64,000 nucleotides of DNA from Lobulomyces angularis. Lineage: Eukaryota > Chytridiomycota > Chytridiomycetes > Lobulomycetales > Lobulomycetaceae. Position 1 is the stretch's first letter. Every line of letters begins with the position of its first letter. The notes below the pieces were generated by a model. The model saw only the letters and a list, made by a program, of their open reading frames with translations. It was not told the DNA's origin and ran no database searches. The position numbers were made by a program, and so were the translations under genes. Location: the NCBI GenBank assembly GCA_027604685.1, contig JADHYX010000006.1, forward strand, positions 78,570-142,569, given 5' to 3'. This document shows, one piece after another, positions 12,886-25,900 of this stretch.

Positions 12886-14073
12886 ATGTCTGAGATTTCA
12901 TTTAGAAATCCAGCAGCGAAACTTTCAAGCTCAATAAAGCCTTTCAAGACTTTAGGAAAAAATTTGGGTTTAGTTGCTACTGAAAATATTTTAACTAAAT
13001 ATTCAACAATTTTGATTGAAAAGCCAATTTTACAGTGGAACTCCGAATCGTATCAAACCTTACTTCAACTTAAAGCAATTCTTCCGTTGAATAAGGAGCT
13101 TCTAATTTTGCTTGATCAATTTTTTCCCATTAGTTTATGCCAGATTCAGCCAAACATTTTAAAACAGTCTCGGAAATTATTAGAACGAAACTTGTTATTA
13201 GGTGAAGATGAAAATACAAATTTGAAAATTTTAAGGTACTTTTTTTTATTCTTAATTTTTATTAAAATTTATATAACAGAGTCTATTTCGTGTTGGAGTG
13301 TAATTCGTTTCCATCAGGTCTTTGCTTAAATTTAGCGTAATATTTAAAGAAAATCTTAAAAATTTTTTTGCTGAACTATGTGTGTTTAATAGATTATGCA
13401 ATCACAGTTGCTATCCGAATTCTGAAGTGGCAGAATTTACTGACGAAACAACTGGAGAAATATATTATCATCTTATAACTACTAGAGATATTAAAGCTGG
13501 TGAAGAAATTACAATTTCTTACTTAGAACGGTAAGGAGTGTATATTACGTTATTTAAAATTAGCTAGATATGTTTTAATTGAAAAGTGCACTTCAAGAAG
13601 AAGGATATTAGAAGGCCAATACGGGTTTGAGTGTCATTGTGAATTATGTTCAACCACCAAATTAGAGTCTTTTAAATGTAAAAGTTGTTTTGCGGAAGTT
13701 GATTATTTAAATGCAACTTGTTTATCTTGTGGTGTAAAGTTTAATTTAAATTGGTTGGACAAACTTGATTCGAAATTAATAAAAAATATTGAAAAACTGA
13801 GAAATACAATAAAAGAAATAGAGATGATATCACCTACATTTAAATTTGACGTGCTGATAAATTACAAAAGTCTAAATAAAGAGGACAGATATAAGTTAAG
13901 ACTGTTATTGGAACATTTAGTAGCAATCGGAGTAGAATTGGATAAGTTTATGTATAAAGACTCCCTTATCCTAGAAATTGTAAGGTAAATATATTGATTG
14001 ATTTCAATTTTTCAAAAATTTGATGTCTTTTAGTTTATACAGGTTAAAGTTCAATAAACTCTTAAGTTGTTAG
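12886..14073 (+). CDS. SET-domain protein methyltransferase (SMYD/SET5-like, no MYND seen)
   Basis: Five or so exons. N-terminal SET strand: LGKNLGLVATENILTKYSTI. After an intron (about 13236-13279) and a very short candidate intron (about 13319-13350), the cofactor-binding motif RLCNHSCYPNSEV appears, then AGEEITISYLER, which joins through a 37-nt intron (about 13532-13568) to YVLIEKCTSRRRILEG. A post-SET zinc motif FECHCELC follows, with further CKSCF and CLSCG cysteines at 13675-13735. This is the core of SMYD/SET5-type lysine methyltransferases. No MYND finger is visible between the SET halves, so SET5-like or SMYD5-like is the better description. The tail is helical and Lys/Leu-rich. The substrate is unknown. 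The stop at 14071 depends on an intron near 13986-14036. Confidence 0.78.
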
Positions 14074-14249
14074 CTAGCAGTGACCTTCATTTTAATAAGA
14101 ACAAAAATTCTTTGTGTGAATTAAAGTTTAAGTCTAATGTGGTTAAAATATTGAAGGCTTTCTCTTTGCAAACTATAATAAGAAACACTGAACACACCAC
14201 AAAAAAATTAAATTTTATTGGTAATATTAAATCTATATAAAGTAAAATT

Positions 14250-15690
14250 CTATTTTTTTTTATCACCAAATAATAACTCAAAATCAATTTCGTCTACCTT
14301 TTTCTTTTTTCCTTTGCCGTCAGTTCCTGACGACTTTCCTTTGCTGGTCATCTGTAATTCATTCAACAGGTTTTTTACAGTGTCTTTAGATTGATCCTTT
14401 TCATTCACATTGCCATCTACTTTGTTAACTTTATTCTCTGCAGCTCTACCGAACATTGTATTGGTAAAGCTTATAGTATCGTTACTATTTTTGTAGGCAG
14501 CTAAACATTAAAACAATCAATAAAGAAAGCGTTTTTTAATTAATAATACATTCTGCACCAGGTTCTTTTCCTGTAACATATATTTCAGGTTGTCCACTAT
14601 GATTAATTCTTGCTTCCAGAACCCAAAAATCCATTAAATTGTCTCTGTTTACTCCAGCAGCAACTCTTCCTTGACCATATGGTAAATGATCCGCTAACAT
14701 AAAAATAAGAGGTTTGAATAAAAAAGAACAAACATACTTGCACAAAAAGCAACAAATCCACTAATTCCTACAGCGTGACCTCCATTTACTTTGCTTAGAA
14801 TTCTGCCCCTAACTGGCCGAGCCATTATTTTTCTTATATTAAAATCTGGTACTTCTTTTTGAACTGTACTCAAATTTGTTAATATCACTTCTTTTGAAAG
14901 ATAAGAGGGAGGGTGGAAAAAGCTACTTCCACTTCCATTTGCTTGGAATGGTGCCTTCGGTTTAGTAGTGACATTGAGAAGTTTATTCCAATCCTTGTAA
15001 AATAATAGTTAAGTGGAAAACTTCATCTTTATGTGGTGATATTTATTCGTTCAGGAAGTAATTGTTATAAATGCTAAATCTAGTTACCTTTGGGTCCAGT
15101 AATTTTGCATTTACCAAATCAAGATATAACTTTCTTAACTTTTTCGCCATCAAAATTAATTTATCATATTCTTTCTGATTTAAGTCACCTAAAAAAATTA
15201 AAATTTTCTTAATATCATTAAATAACTACAAATACCTATATATTTTGGAAAAGTATCAAATTTTGGTAAACTTTTTAGGTTGTTTTTTTTTAAAATTTCC
15301 TTTAAATCATCGCTTTTAGTTCCAGAAAAATTATTAGAGTTGTTTAGTATTTCTGCTTCTAAATTAGTAGGTAATATTGGAAGATCATGTTTTTTTTCAG
15401 GAAAAATGAAATTTTCCTTCCAACGTTGAGATTGAGAGAATGGCAAAAAGCCTGAAGAGACAATAAGTCTTTTACTTTTGTCACTATGTGATTTTACTAT
15501 GGAAAAATTCGAAGGAACATTTTTTGGTCTAAAATAGAAACTGTTAAAAATGTAACTTTAATTTAGTTACCAACCTAGTTGATTTTAATCCCCAATCACC
15601 TTTCTTAACATTCTGAAGTGTAGTTGTAATTACTTGATCCTTTTGTAATGCACAAAATTTTGAAGCTCTAAATAAACTTCCAAAATCCAT
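14250..15690 (-). CDS. MRP51: Mitochondrial small-subunit ribosomal protein bS1m (Mrp51-like)
   Basis: About six exons. The N-terminus has VKKGDWGLKSTRP, the characteristic block of the fungal Mrp51 family (PF11709), followed by a long central region. Near 14690-14830 comes GRILSKVNGGHAVGISGFVA, then LPYGQGRVAAGVNRDNLMDF and FWVLEARINHSGQPEIYVTG; these read as the S1/bS1m core. The C-terminus is a Lys-rich tail ending FELLFGDKKK. Mrp51 belongs to the mitochondrial 37S subunit and promotes translation initiation on mitochondrial mRNAs. The assignment rests on two recalled blocks rather than an alignment. It is divergent from 5-oxoprolinase across only 163 bp. Confidence 0.62.
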
Positions 15691-15853
15691 TTGTCATAAA
15701 TCTTGATTTTTTTTTATTTTTTTTGTAAATGTACCACATACAACCAAATTAGGGTTTTTATCAGCTGCAAAGTTTTATGTGTGTAACATTTTAATGTGAA
15801 CTAATTTTCGATTATTTATACAATTTATAAAATTAATTTGCTCGAAAACCAAT

Positions 15854-18800
15854 ATGCCCACCAATAGTAATAATGATGGTTTAAAAATTAGAGTTACAAT
15901 TGATAGAGGTGGGACTTTTACTGATTGTATTGGTTTCATTCCACAAGAAGATGGTACCTCAAAAACTGTAGTTGTAAAATTACTTTCAGTAGATCCTAAA
16001 AATTATCCTGACGCCCCAAGAGAAGGTAATTATTTTTTTTTTCTATTGCATCACGCTTTGTAACTTCCAGGTATTAGAAGAATTTTGGAAATTGCCACAG
16101 GAAGACCTCACCCAAGAAATGAAAAGCTTGAAACAAAAAATTTGGATTTAATAAGAATGGGGACCACTGTTGCAACTAATTCCTTATTGTAACTAGTTTA
16201 ATTGCTCCTTTTTTTTATTCCATATACATCTTTTATTTTTTCCTCCACTTGTTTAAATTTCAAATCATTATTATACTTTATTGAAAGTTTTTACCAATTG
16301 TAAACGAAATTTTTTTTTGTAGAGAAAGAACTGGAGAGCCATTTGCCTTGCTTATAACCAAAGGTTTTAAGGATCTATTGCATATTGGAAATCAAGCAAG
16401 ACCTAAAATTTTTGATTTGTCAATTGTAACACCAGAAGTTCTTTATGATGAAGTTATAGAAGGTAATTTTAAGTTAACTGTAATATTTTTAGTTTATTCT
16501 ATTTTTTTGCAGTTGACGAAAGGTAATAGTCAGAATCAATTTCATGATAGAACAGTTTAATAACATTATTTTCAAGAGTTACTTTGGTAGGTTATACTTC
16601 TTCATTTGAAGGAATGAATATCAATGAGAAATGCGATTCAAGTATCGTAAAAGGAGTGACAGGAGAAAGCGTTCAAATAATAAAAAAACCTAATTTCAAA
16701 CAAATTGAAAGTGATTTGCAAAAAGTTTTTGAAAAAGGAATAAAAAGCCTAGCGATTTGCTTAATGCACAGTTTTACTTTTACAGACCATGAAGTTGCAC
16801 TGAAAAACATCGCCTTAAAAGTCGGTTTTACTAACGTTACACTATCGAGCGAACTGACACCAATGATTAAAGTTGAAAATTGAAATTTTTTTATTATTAA
16901 CGCTCTTCCGTTTAACACATTAGATTGTTCCAAGAGGCACTTCTGCGTGCGTTGATGCTTATTTAACTCCATGTATACAAAAATACATTGAAGGCTTTTT
17001 TTCTGGGTTTGATGATGGATTAACTTATGGGAAAAATTCTTTCAGCAACACTGTCAAAGTTGAATTTATGCAAAGTGATGGCGGTTTAACACCAGTAAAA
17101 AAATTTTCAGGATTTAAAGCTATCTTAAGTGGTCCAGCTGCAGGAGTGGTAGGTTATGCCTTAACATCATTTGATGAGGTAGAAGGAAGCAGTGTTATAG
17201 GTTTTGGTATGAGTTTATTTATTTGGTCATGTTTATAAATGGCTCCCTAGATATGGGCGGAACTAGTACAGATGTTAGCCGATATGCAGGTAGATATGAA
17301 CATGTTTTTGAAACTACTACAGCTGGAATAACAATCCAAGGTAAACTAAGCTAATATTTATTTTTTCATTTTTTGTCTAATTGAAGCTCCACAGTTGGAT
17401 ATACACACAGTTGCGGCAGGAGGGGGCTCCAGATTGTTTTTTAAAAATGGAATGTTTGTAGTTGGGTATTCTTTTATTTTATTTACACTAATTATATTAG
17501 TCCAGAAAGTGCTTCAGCAGATCCTGGCCCCGCGTGCTACCGAAAAGGGGGACCTCTTACTATTACTGACGCCAATTTACTATTAGGAAGACTAGTAATT
17601 AAACATTTTCCAAAAATATTTGGAAAAAATGAATCTGAAAGTTTGGATTTTGAAATAACAAAGAAACATTTTGAATCTTTAAGAATGGAAATTAATTCTT
17701 TCTTACTAAAATCTAATGAGAATGCTAGAGAGTTGAGTTTGGATGAAATTGCTTTTGGTTTTGTTAAAGTTGCAAACGAAAGCATGGTATATTTGATTTT
17801 TAATTATTACATGTTGAGAATCATATTCTGCATTAATAGTGTAGACCGATACGTGCATTAACTCAAAGTAAGGGACACGATACTAGCGCTCACATTTTAG
17901 CTTGTTTTGGAGGAGCTGGAGGTCAACACGCTTGTGCAATTGCAAGAAGTTTAGGAATAAAAAAGATATTGATTCACAAATATGCTTCAATTTTGTCATC
18001 ATATGGTTTATCTTTAGCTGATGTTATAAATGAAGTGCAAGAGCCATGTGCTTCAATCTTTAATAAAGAAAATTTGGAAGATCTGAAAGTTAGATCGATG
18101 AAACTGAAAGAAAAATGTCTAGAAAACCTAGTTAACGAAGGTTTTAAAAAGGAAGACTGTGATTTGGAACTATATTTTAATATGAGGTATAATGGTACCG
18201 ATACCTCTATGATGACTTTACAAACAGCAATTGATGACTGGAACTTTGACTTAGAATTTTTTAAAATTTATAAAGCAGAATTTGGATTTTTACTAAGTGG
18301 TCGTAGTATCATTGTGGATGATATAAGAGTGAGGTAAATATTAAGAAAAGAAATTTTTATGTTTTTTAGAGGAATAGGAAAGAGTTTTGGAAATATAAAA
18401 ACCACGGTACACCAAGAGTTGAAACATTTAAAAAAATTCCCAGTTACAAATAGAGATAGTGAAGAAGATGTTTACTGGGGAGAAGAATTTGGTAGAAAGT
18501 TGACGCCAGTGTATTTATTGAAAAATTTGCAAATTGGAAACGAGATTGCTGGACCATGTCTCATAATAGACGCTACCGCGACTATTGTTGTAGAACCTAA
18601 ATGCGTAGCATATATTACATCTGAGCACGTTGTGGTATGAAATTAGTATTAAAGATGTGAATTAATATAATAATTTTATCGAAAAGATTGAAATAATTGA
18701 GCTCAAAGAAGTGAAGGAAGCAAAAATGGAAAAAAAAGCTGATCCAATACAGTTGTCTATTTTTTCACATAGGTTTATGTCTATTGCTGAACAAATGGGG

Positions 18801-20723
18801 AAAACTTTACAGCAAACTTCTATATCAACGAATATCAAAGGTACTTTGAAGAAAATTTTTTTGTTTTATCGAATTAAATAAAAATGTCTAGAACGACTGG
18901 ATTTCAGCTGTGCCTTATTTGGCCCAGATAGCGGTTTGGTAGCCAATGCTCCACATATTCCAGTTCACTTAGGATCTATGCAAGAAGCTGTCAAATTCCA
19001 AAGCCAATTACTTAAAGGAAATTTATTTGACGGAGATGTAATATTAACTAATCATCCGCACGCTGGCGGAAGTCATTTACCTGATATTACAGTTATAACC
19101 CCAGTTTTTAATGAAAAAGAAATAGTATTTTTTGTGGCTTCCAGGGGACATCATTCTGATATAGGAGGAATTACAGCTGGTAGTATGCCTCCTAATTCTA
19201 GGGAATTATATCAAGAAGGAGCCGCCATAAAATCATTTAAGTTAGTTGAAAATGGGGAATTTAATGAGGAAGGTATTACACAATTGTTACTTGTTGAACC
19301 AGGAAAGTTTGAAGGTTGTTCTGGTACCCGGTAACACCTTTTTTGCAAATAATTAATTATTTAATTTATCTATTATTCTAGGTGTTTGAAGGATAATATA
19401 TCTGATTTAAAAGCTCAAGTCGCGGCCAATTATAAAGGAATTCAGTTAGTAAAAGGATTGATAAGTGAATATGGGCTAGAAGTTGTACAGGCATACATGC
19501 ATTTTATTCAAGAGGTACTCTTATTTTAACTGTGGTTAAAATTTGATTATTTTTAAGAATGCAGATTTTTCAGTGAGGCAATTATTAAAGCAAACTGCAC
19601 GTGCATTAAATACAAACATTCTCAGCAGTGAAGACTTTATGGATGATGGTACGAAGATCCAATTAAAGGTTACTATCAATGTAGAAGATGGAAGTGCCAT
19701 TTTTGACTTTGAAGGGACAGGAGAAGAAGTAAAAATTACACTATAGTTTGAATAATTTAATGTCTGACTTCTAATTCCTTTAGGTTTATGGAAATATAAA
19801 TGCACCTTACAGTATTTGCTACTCTTCCATTATATATTGTTTAAGATGCTTGGTTGGGCAAGATATGCCTTTAAATCAAGGAGCTCTTAAACCCATTACT
19901 GTGTTGATACCGAAAAATTCCCTGCTTGATCCTTCAGTAAATTATATTTTTATTTCACAGTAATCGTTATTCTCTTGTTTTTTATCTGCAGGAGGGGTCT
20001 GCAGTTGTAGGAGGAAATGTTTTAACTTCGCAACGATTATGCGATGTAATCTTAAGGGCATTTCAAGCATGTGGTGCTTCTCAAGGTTGTATGAATAATT
20101 TAACTTTCGGTGTCGGTGGTAATGACGAGCAGGGCAAGTACAGAGAAGGCTTTGGATATTACGAGGTAATTTATTAGTTAGTGATAGAAATTGAAAGAAT
20201 CGTTATTTTAATAATGCGAAAGACAATTGCTGGGGGTGCTGGAGCAGGACCAACTTGGCATGGTAGGTCCGGGGTTCACACTCATATGACAAACACTAGG
20301 ATAACCGACCCGGAAATTATGGAACGTAGATATCCAGTTTTATTAAGAGAATTCGGTTTAAGAGAAGGATCAGGTGGGAAGGGGTTGTTTAATGGAGGGG
20401 ATGGAGTGATCAGAGAAGTATTCACTCAAACAAATACTACTATTTAATAACTTTACTATTTACAATCGTAGATTGAGTTTCAAATGAGAATGCAAGTCTC
20501 TATATTATCCGAAAGAAGAGTTTTTTCACCTTATGGTATGCATGGTGGATCGAATGGAAAACCAGGAAAAAATTATTTGATAAAAAGAATAATTGATGAG
20601 AATGGAAATGTCAAATTAAAGAAACTTAATTTTGGTGGTAAAAACAGCACTGTAGTTAATGAAGGTGATATTTTAAGGATTGAAACTCCAGGTGGCGGTG
20701 GGTTTGGAAAGATGAACAATTGA
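15854..20723 (+). CDS. OXP1: 5-oxoprolinase (ATP-hydrolysing)
   Basis: Around twenty exons give a protein close to the usual size of about 1,290 residues. The N-terminal hydantoinase-A half starts with [16 protein letters not shown], then [18 protein letters not shown] (across the intron 16190-16320), [35 protein letters not shown] and [11 protein letters not shown]. The hydantoinase-B half has [23 protein letters not shown] sequence (19040-19100), [31 protein letters not shown] and, near the end, [40 protein letters not shown] and ETPGGGGFG. It hydrolyses 5-oxo-L-proline to glutamate in the gamma-glutamyl/glutathione cycle in the cytosol. All motifs are intact. Start MPTNSNNDG lies close upstream of the ATP-binding strand. 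Confidence 0.95.
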
Positions 20724-21140
20724 ATGGAAAAGCTTCTTAGAAAAAGCATTTAAATTTATGTTCAAGTTTTAGCTGCGTGAACAAGGCGTAATAAATGTTA
20801 TTTTTTTGGTATAAAGCAGAATTTTCTTTTTCATCACTAATAATTTACTTGCGATATAAGAAATCTTGTAAAATAAAAAAAGAACAATTCTTAAAATTAT
20901 AACTCATTGAAAAATCATGAAAAAAAAAATTGTAAAGATCTACTTATTAACTCGAAATTTTAGGAGTGCCTTGTAGTTTTGTCAATGCCAGAAGTAGATA
21001 TCTACTTAAATTATCAGCGTAAATTATCAACGTAAATTAACTCGTTATTTAACTTACGTAAAACATTTCCTAAAAGTAATTTAGTAAGTTTCTTAACAAT
21101 AGCATCAATAAAAATGTTATCTGGATGATAAAAAGCAGAG
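20724..21140. other. Intergenic spacer with a short direct repeat
   Basis: Sits at the 3' ends of 5-oxoprolinase (plus) and the small minus-strand gene. At about 21012-21040 the 13-mer AAATTATCAGCGT is followed directly by AAATTATCAACGT and a third partial copy. No gene is recognised. Confidence 0.45.
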
Positions 21141-21391
21141 CTAAATGGTAGCATTTGATTCCCAAATAACAGTAACTGGAGTACCATCAATATTAATAGT
21201 TATTGGAGTATCATTTATGTAAGCAGAAATAAGTTGTCTAATACGACTTTCCATCATTTATATCAGGTTGAATTGAAACTTTACCGTTTTAAAATATCGG
21301 CAACATCCCCGCCATTTGATATCTGTTGTTTTATATCATTTAATAAAAAAGATTGTTTTTCATTCATATGGGCAATTTGTATATTGTCCAT
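21141..21391 (-). CDS. Small hypothetical protein, two exons (tentative)
   Basis: ATG at 21389-21391 opens MDNIQIAHMNEKQSFLLNDI, then QQISNGGDVADILKR. A GT...AG intron of about 38 nt follows, then RIRQLISAYINDTPITINID and a stop at 21141-21143, about 73 residues in total. Codon use looks like the neighbours and the first exon is polar and well mixed, unlike random AT-rich reading frames. A second open frame overlaps the last exon on the same strand (starting MVLQLLLFGNQMLP and running to about 21025), so the real 3' structure may differ. I do not recognise the protein. It is divergent from the TMEM223-like gene with only 72 bp between the starts. Confidence 0.35.
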
Positions 21392-21463
21392 AAACAACTA
21401 TTTTATTCACTTTAAAACAAATTTTTGAATAAAAAAATTGTAAAAATATATCGCACAAGCACT

Positions 21464-22414
21464 ATGTTTCTTAATTTTACTCAAAGTAGTAACCTTATTG
21501 CAACTTGCTTAAAAAAACTGAGCGGTGGGGAAAGTATTAAATCTGTACAAAGCTTTAGATATAAAGGAAACTTTTTACTAAATACAAAGCATGTAAGTTA
21601 CCTCTCACGCAATTTACACTCCTTCTCAAGTATACTACATGTAAGAAAAGTCACAACCAAAGAAACTAAAACAAGTTTTGAAAGAGGATTTAAAGACAAG
21701 TTTTGGAGTGAAAAAAAATTTTTAGAAGATACTGTCTTGTTTGAAAATCAAAGTATGTTAATTTTTTTTACGAAGTTTTATTAAGTTATTTTTAATTTAT
21801 TTTATTTTTTTTTTGCAGGTAAAACGAAAAATTTTACAAAGATAATATATTTTTGTGCAGGAACTCAGTTATTATTTTGGATTTTAGTCGCTGATTTCGT
21901 TCTTAGGTTTGTTTATGTATTATTTTTTTGTGAATTAAGTAATTTTTATATTACTTAGTATAAAATAGAAAGAATTTGATGTTAATTTTAATTTTTTTTT
22001 AGAGAATTGGTAGATGAAGAAACCAAAAAGAAAGCTTCTTTGACAAAAAGGTTAATATATGCTACATCTTGTGTATCCGTTGGTATAGCATTTGCAGCGA
22101 TGGTAACAATTAGTTATATTTTATACCAGCGAAATAACTTGAAATAATAGGTACAGTATTATGCACATCGTCGATTATCTAGATTAGTACTATTAAAAGG
22201 AGGAAAGGAATGTTTAATTGAGGCATCAAACTTATTTGGAAGAAAAGGTTTCGTAGTTCCAACTCAAACTATAAAAATTGTTGAAGAAAAAAAGTTCAAA
22301 GTTACAGACTCATTAATGTTGCGATTGACTAACCACAAAAAAAATTTTTTATTGGATAAAGCTGGTGAATTTCCTAACAAAAGTTTGTTTTATTATATGT
22401 TTAATAGTCAGTGA
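21464..22414 (+). CDS. TMEM223: TMEM223-like mitochondrial inner-membrane protein
   Basis: Four exons, about 225 residues. The N-terminus is basic and rich in Ser and Leu, fitting a mitochondrial presequence. LEDTVLFENQ precedes two membrane segments: IIYFCAGTQLLFWILVADFVL and ATSCVSVGIAFAAM. The splice ending near 22150 joins AAM to VQYYAHRRLSRLVLLKGG. The C-terminus reads TDSLMLRLTNHKKNFLLDKA then GEFPNKSLFYYMF, matching the FLLD-G-F-N--LF signature I recall from TMEM223. Human TMEM223 is linked to early COX1 biogenesis on the mitoribosome. A related TMEM70/TMEM186-type protein is the main alternative. Confidence 0.68.
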
Positions 22415-22957
22415 AGTTAGTTTTTTTTTTTAATGTTAAAAAAAAGCAATACCCCTATGAAAAATATTGTACTGAGTTTATATAACAATAAAAGAAAATT
22501 TTATTATGTTTGCTTTTAATAATAAAGGTGAGCTCATTCTAGAAGGTGAAAAAATGGTTTTAGAAGTGATATATTATGAATAAATTTACAACAACCGAGG
22601 AAGTAGTTTTAAGAAAAATACTATAAATATTGAGATTTGTTTGAGTAAAAGAAGAGATATAGTGTAGAAGGAGGATGTTGAGAATAGATTGAGTAGATGG
22701 AAAATATCTAAAAATAGTCTAAAAATAGTCTTAGTGGAACGAGAAAAGTAGATAGTAATGTAAAAATAGGGGCATGTCACACAAATGCTTGAAGTTTTTC
22801 AAAAGCATGGCGGAAAAGGCTTGAATTTTACAGAAGAAATTTTTAAATATAGTTTTTAAAAAAAAAGAAAAATTTTAATACTCAAGTGAATATCAAAATT
22901 TGAAGCTTTGAGCTTTCAGTCAATTTCCCTATTTTATTAGATTTGAATCTATTCTAA
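22415..22957. other. AT-rich spacer upstream of anoctamin gene
   Basis: A 543-bp stretch with no supported gene. It must hold the TMEM223 3' end and the anoctamin promoter. Purine-rich on the plus strand around 22600-22760. Confidence 0.45.
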
Positions 22958-25900
22958 ATGAGCAATATTAGCGATTCCAATGTGCAACTTAAATTTCATC
23001 AGGTTTGCTTTTTGTAAACAGTACTTAAATAATATCTCAATCTTTCATGAAGGAACCTGAAGAATCTGCTAATTTATTGAATTCAAGCCGCTCAACAATT
23101 CTTGATGAAACTATGCAAGCTATCAATGATCCTAATCTTTTTAACAATAGTTCTGTCAATATTCCACTTACCAACTTTTCAATAAATTTAAATTCCAATT
23201 ATTTCAATCCATGTCATAGCAACATTATTGTTAATTCATTGGGAGACAGTACCTTCATTCACTTTTATAAAAAAAAAGATGCTTCACTTTTCGAAAAGAT
23301 TTCGAATTTTAAAAAAAATAAACAAAATTCCTCTTTAAGCGATGCTTTGGATAAATTTAGTATTAAAATATATTATCAACCTATTCTTAATATTTGATTT
23401 TAATTTGATTCTATAGTTGACTACAACAAAGCAGATGTTTTTTGTCAATTGCTCTACAAAAATGATACTCTTCTTCCAGCTGCTGTAATAAAATTCGCTT
23501 TAAACAAGCTACCTGAAAATTCAGAAAAAAATAAAAAAAAAATTTTGGATATTTCTGATTTTGAAGCTGAGCTTTTAAAATTAGGTTTAATTTGTGTTTT
23601 CGAGCTCGCCAGTGAGGCTATTGCAGAAGAGGAAGTTTGGTATATTAAAATTTTTGCTCCATTTTCTACCCTTGCGGATGAAGCTGAAAAAGTTCATCTT
23701 AAACTTCCGACAATTGTATACTTACTAATTAAAAAATCTACTTTTTAAAATAAAAAATATATATATTTTTTTTATAGTTAAAAAAAGCTGACACTATCAA
23801 ATCTAGATTAAAAGAAAAATCTGTTTTGATTAAAAAAAATAAAATATTAAAAAGAAACAGTTCTCTTGTAGAATTTAACGAAAATGCGGAGATGCAGACA
23901 TCTAACTCTAAATCTGACACCGATTCTGATCCTGAGATTCAAGAAGATTCACAAAAATCTTCTGCACTTCGAAGAAGAACTTTGAGGCAAAGAATGCTAA
24001 GTTTAGTGTTAAATAAGAATCCTCCAAAAGCGTACTTACCAACTTTTGTTGAAGGACCAGGTAGTTAATCATTTTGTCATTTCATTATAACATATATTTC
24101 ACAATTTGTAGATGGTACATTCATTGGGTCACTGAAGTATATGTTTTGTATTATTACAGATCCCCAAATTCCACGTAAACTTAATTTTTAAATTATATAT
24201 ATATATTTTTTTTTTCATAAAAAATTTGTATCTAGATCTGGCAAACTTTCGCAAAGATTTTATTAGAGAATTTGTTGGAGGCAACTTAGATAAAAAACTA
24301 GTTCAATTAAAATTTTTTTCTTCCTCTCAAAAAAATTTTTTGACTTATGGAATAATCAATAGGTGCAAAATTTATTCAAGTAAGGATGATGATGATGAAG
24401 TGAAAATTTATGGTAAAAAAAACTTACATCGGTAAAACTAAAAAAGTGTAACTTCATTTTTCAAGGTTTGGAAGAATTGCTGCTCAAAAAAACCTTTGTA
24501 GATTTTTTCGCGTTACATTCTGGTCCCCACAAGCCTTTAAATGAAAGTTATAGATCAAAAATTTTTATTGAAATGAATTTTCATAAACGGTCCTTGTTAA
24601 ACTCAAAGGCTTTGTTAGCCTTCACTCCATTAAAAGATGTAAGATATTATTTTGGTGAAAAAATAGCTTTCTATTTTGCTTGGATATGTATAAAAATTTT
24701 TTTTGAGAAATTATAAATTAACTTTTCTTTTTTCCCAGCATTTTATACATTATGGTGTTGGTTGGCTGCCTTGATCGGATTAATAGTTTTTTTTTATGGA
24801 GTCTACTTCAATTTTACAACAGTAGATACCACATTCCATAATAGCTATGAAATGATTTTTGATAATCCATTGACTGCCCCTTATGCTCTATTCATTTCTT
24901 TATGGGCTTTAATCTTTTTGGAATTTTGGAAACGACAAGAAGCAACATTGCAAGTTGTTTGGGGTATAACTGAAATGCACAAATTGGTATTATAACTTTA
25001 TTAAGACATGTATTAACAACTTTTTTTTTTCTAGAAAATGTACAGACCACAGTGGAAGGGAACAGATATTCGCACAAGTCCTATTACTGGATTACAAGAA
25101 AAATATCATCCAAAAAGAAAAAGATTGACTTTAAAGGCGTTATCTTTTTTGACACTGGGAGTTGGAGTGAGATTTTTATTTTCAAATTTTTAACCTTAAA
25201 ACTTTTTTTTTTTCATTCTTTTTAATAGATACTATTTATAGTATTTATACAAGTTTTAATTATAGTTTATCAAGCCCTTGTGAAAGGAGAAAGAAATGGC
25301 AATAAGGACCTTTCAAAGGTATATATTGCTAGTGGTTTGGGTGCTGCCTTTAGTTTAGTAAACATTATAGTTTTTACTCCAATATACTTGAGATTAGCAA
25401 CTACACTGACTGACATTGAAAACCATAAAACAGAAGGCGGCTGGGAAAGTATGAAAAAAAAAAAAAAAAAATTTTTTTAACATTGGTTATTAGATTCTTT
25501 TATTGCCAAAGAATTTGTTTTAAATTTTGTTTTAACTTACACACCGTTAATTTTTATTGGTGTAATAAAAGTTTTTATCAAAGATGTTTGGGATTCAGCT
25601 AATGTAATATCAAAAGTTTATTGTACTAACCGTTCATTTTTGTGTTATAGCCTGTGTATCGAAGTTATTTATCGGAATTAACTATTCAAATGGTCATTAT
25701 TTTTATGGGTTATCAATATTTCTATCAAGTAGTTGAAATTTTAATGGCGTATGCACAATCAAATTACTTATATTCATTTTTATTTACTTTTCTTCCCAGC
25801 CCCTTAAAGAATCTGATTGTAAAAATATGGGAATATTTTTCAAAGACGGAGGAGGAAAAAGAAATGAAGAAGAAGAAATTTATCTATTATCAAGATGAGA

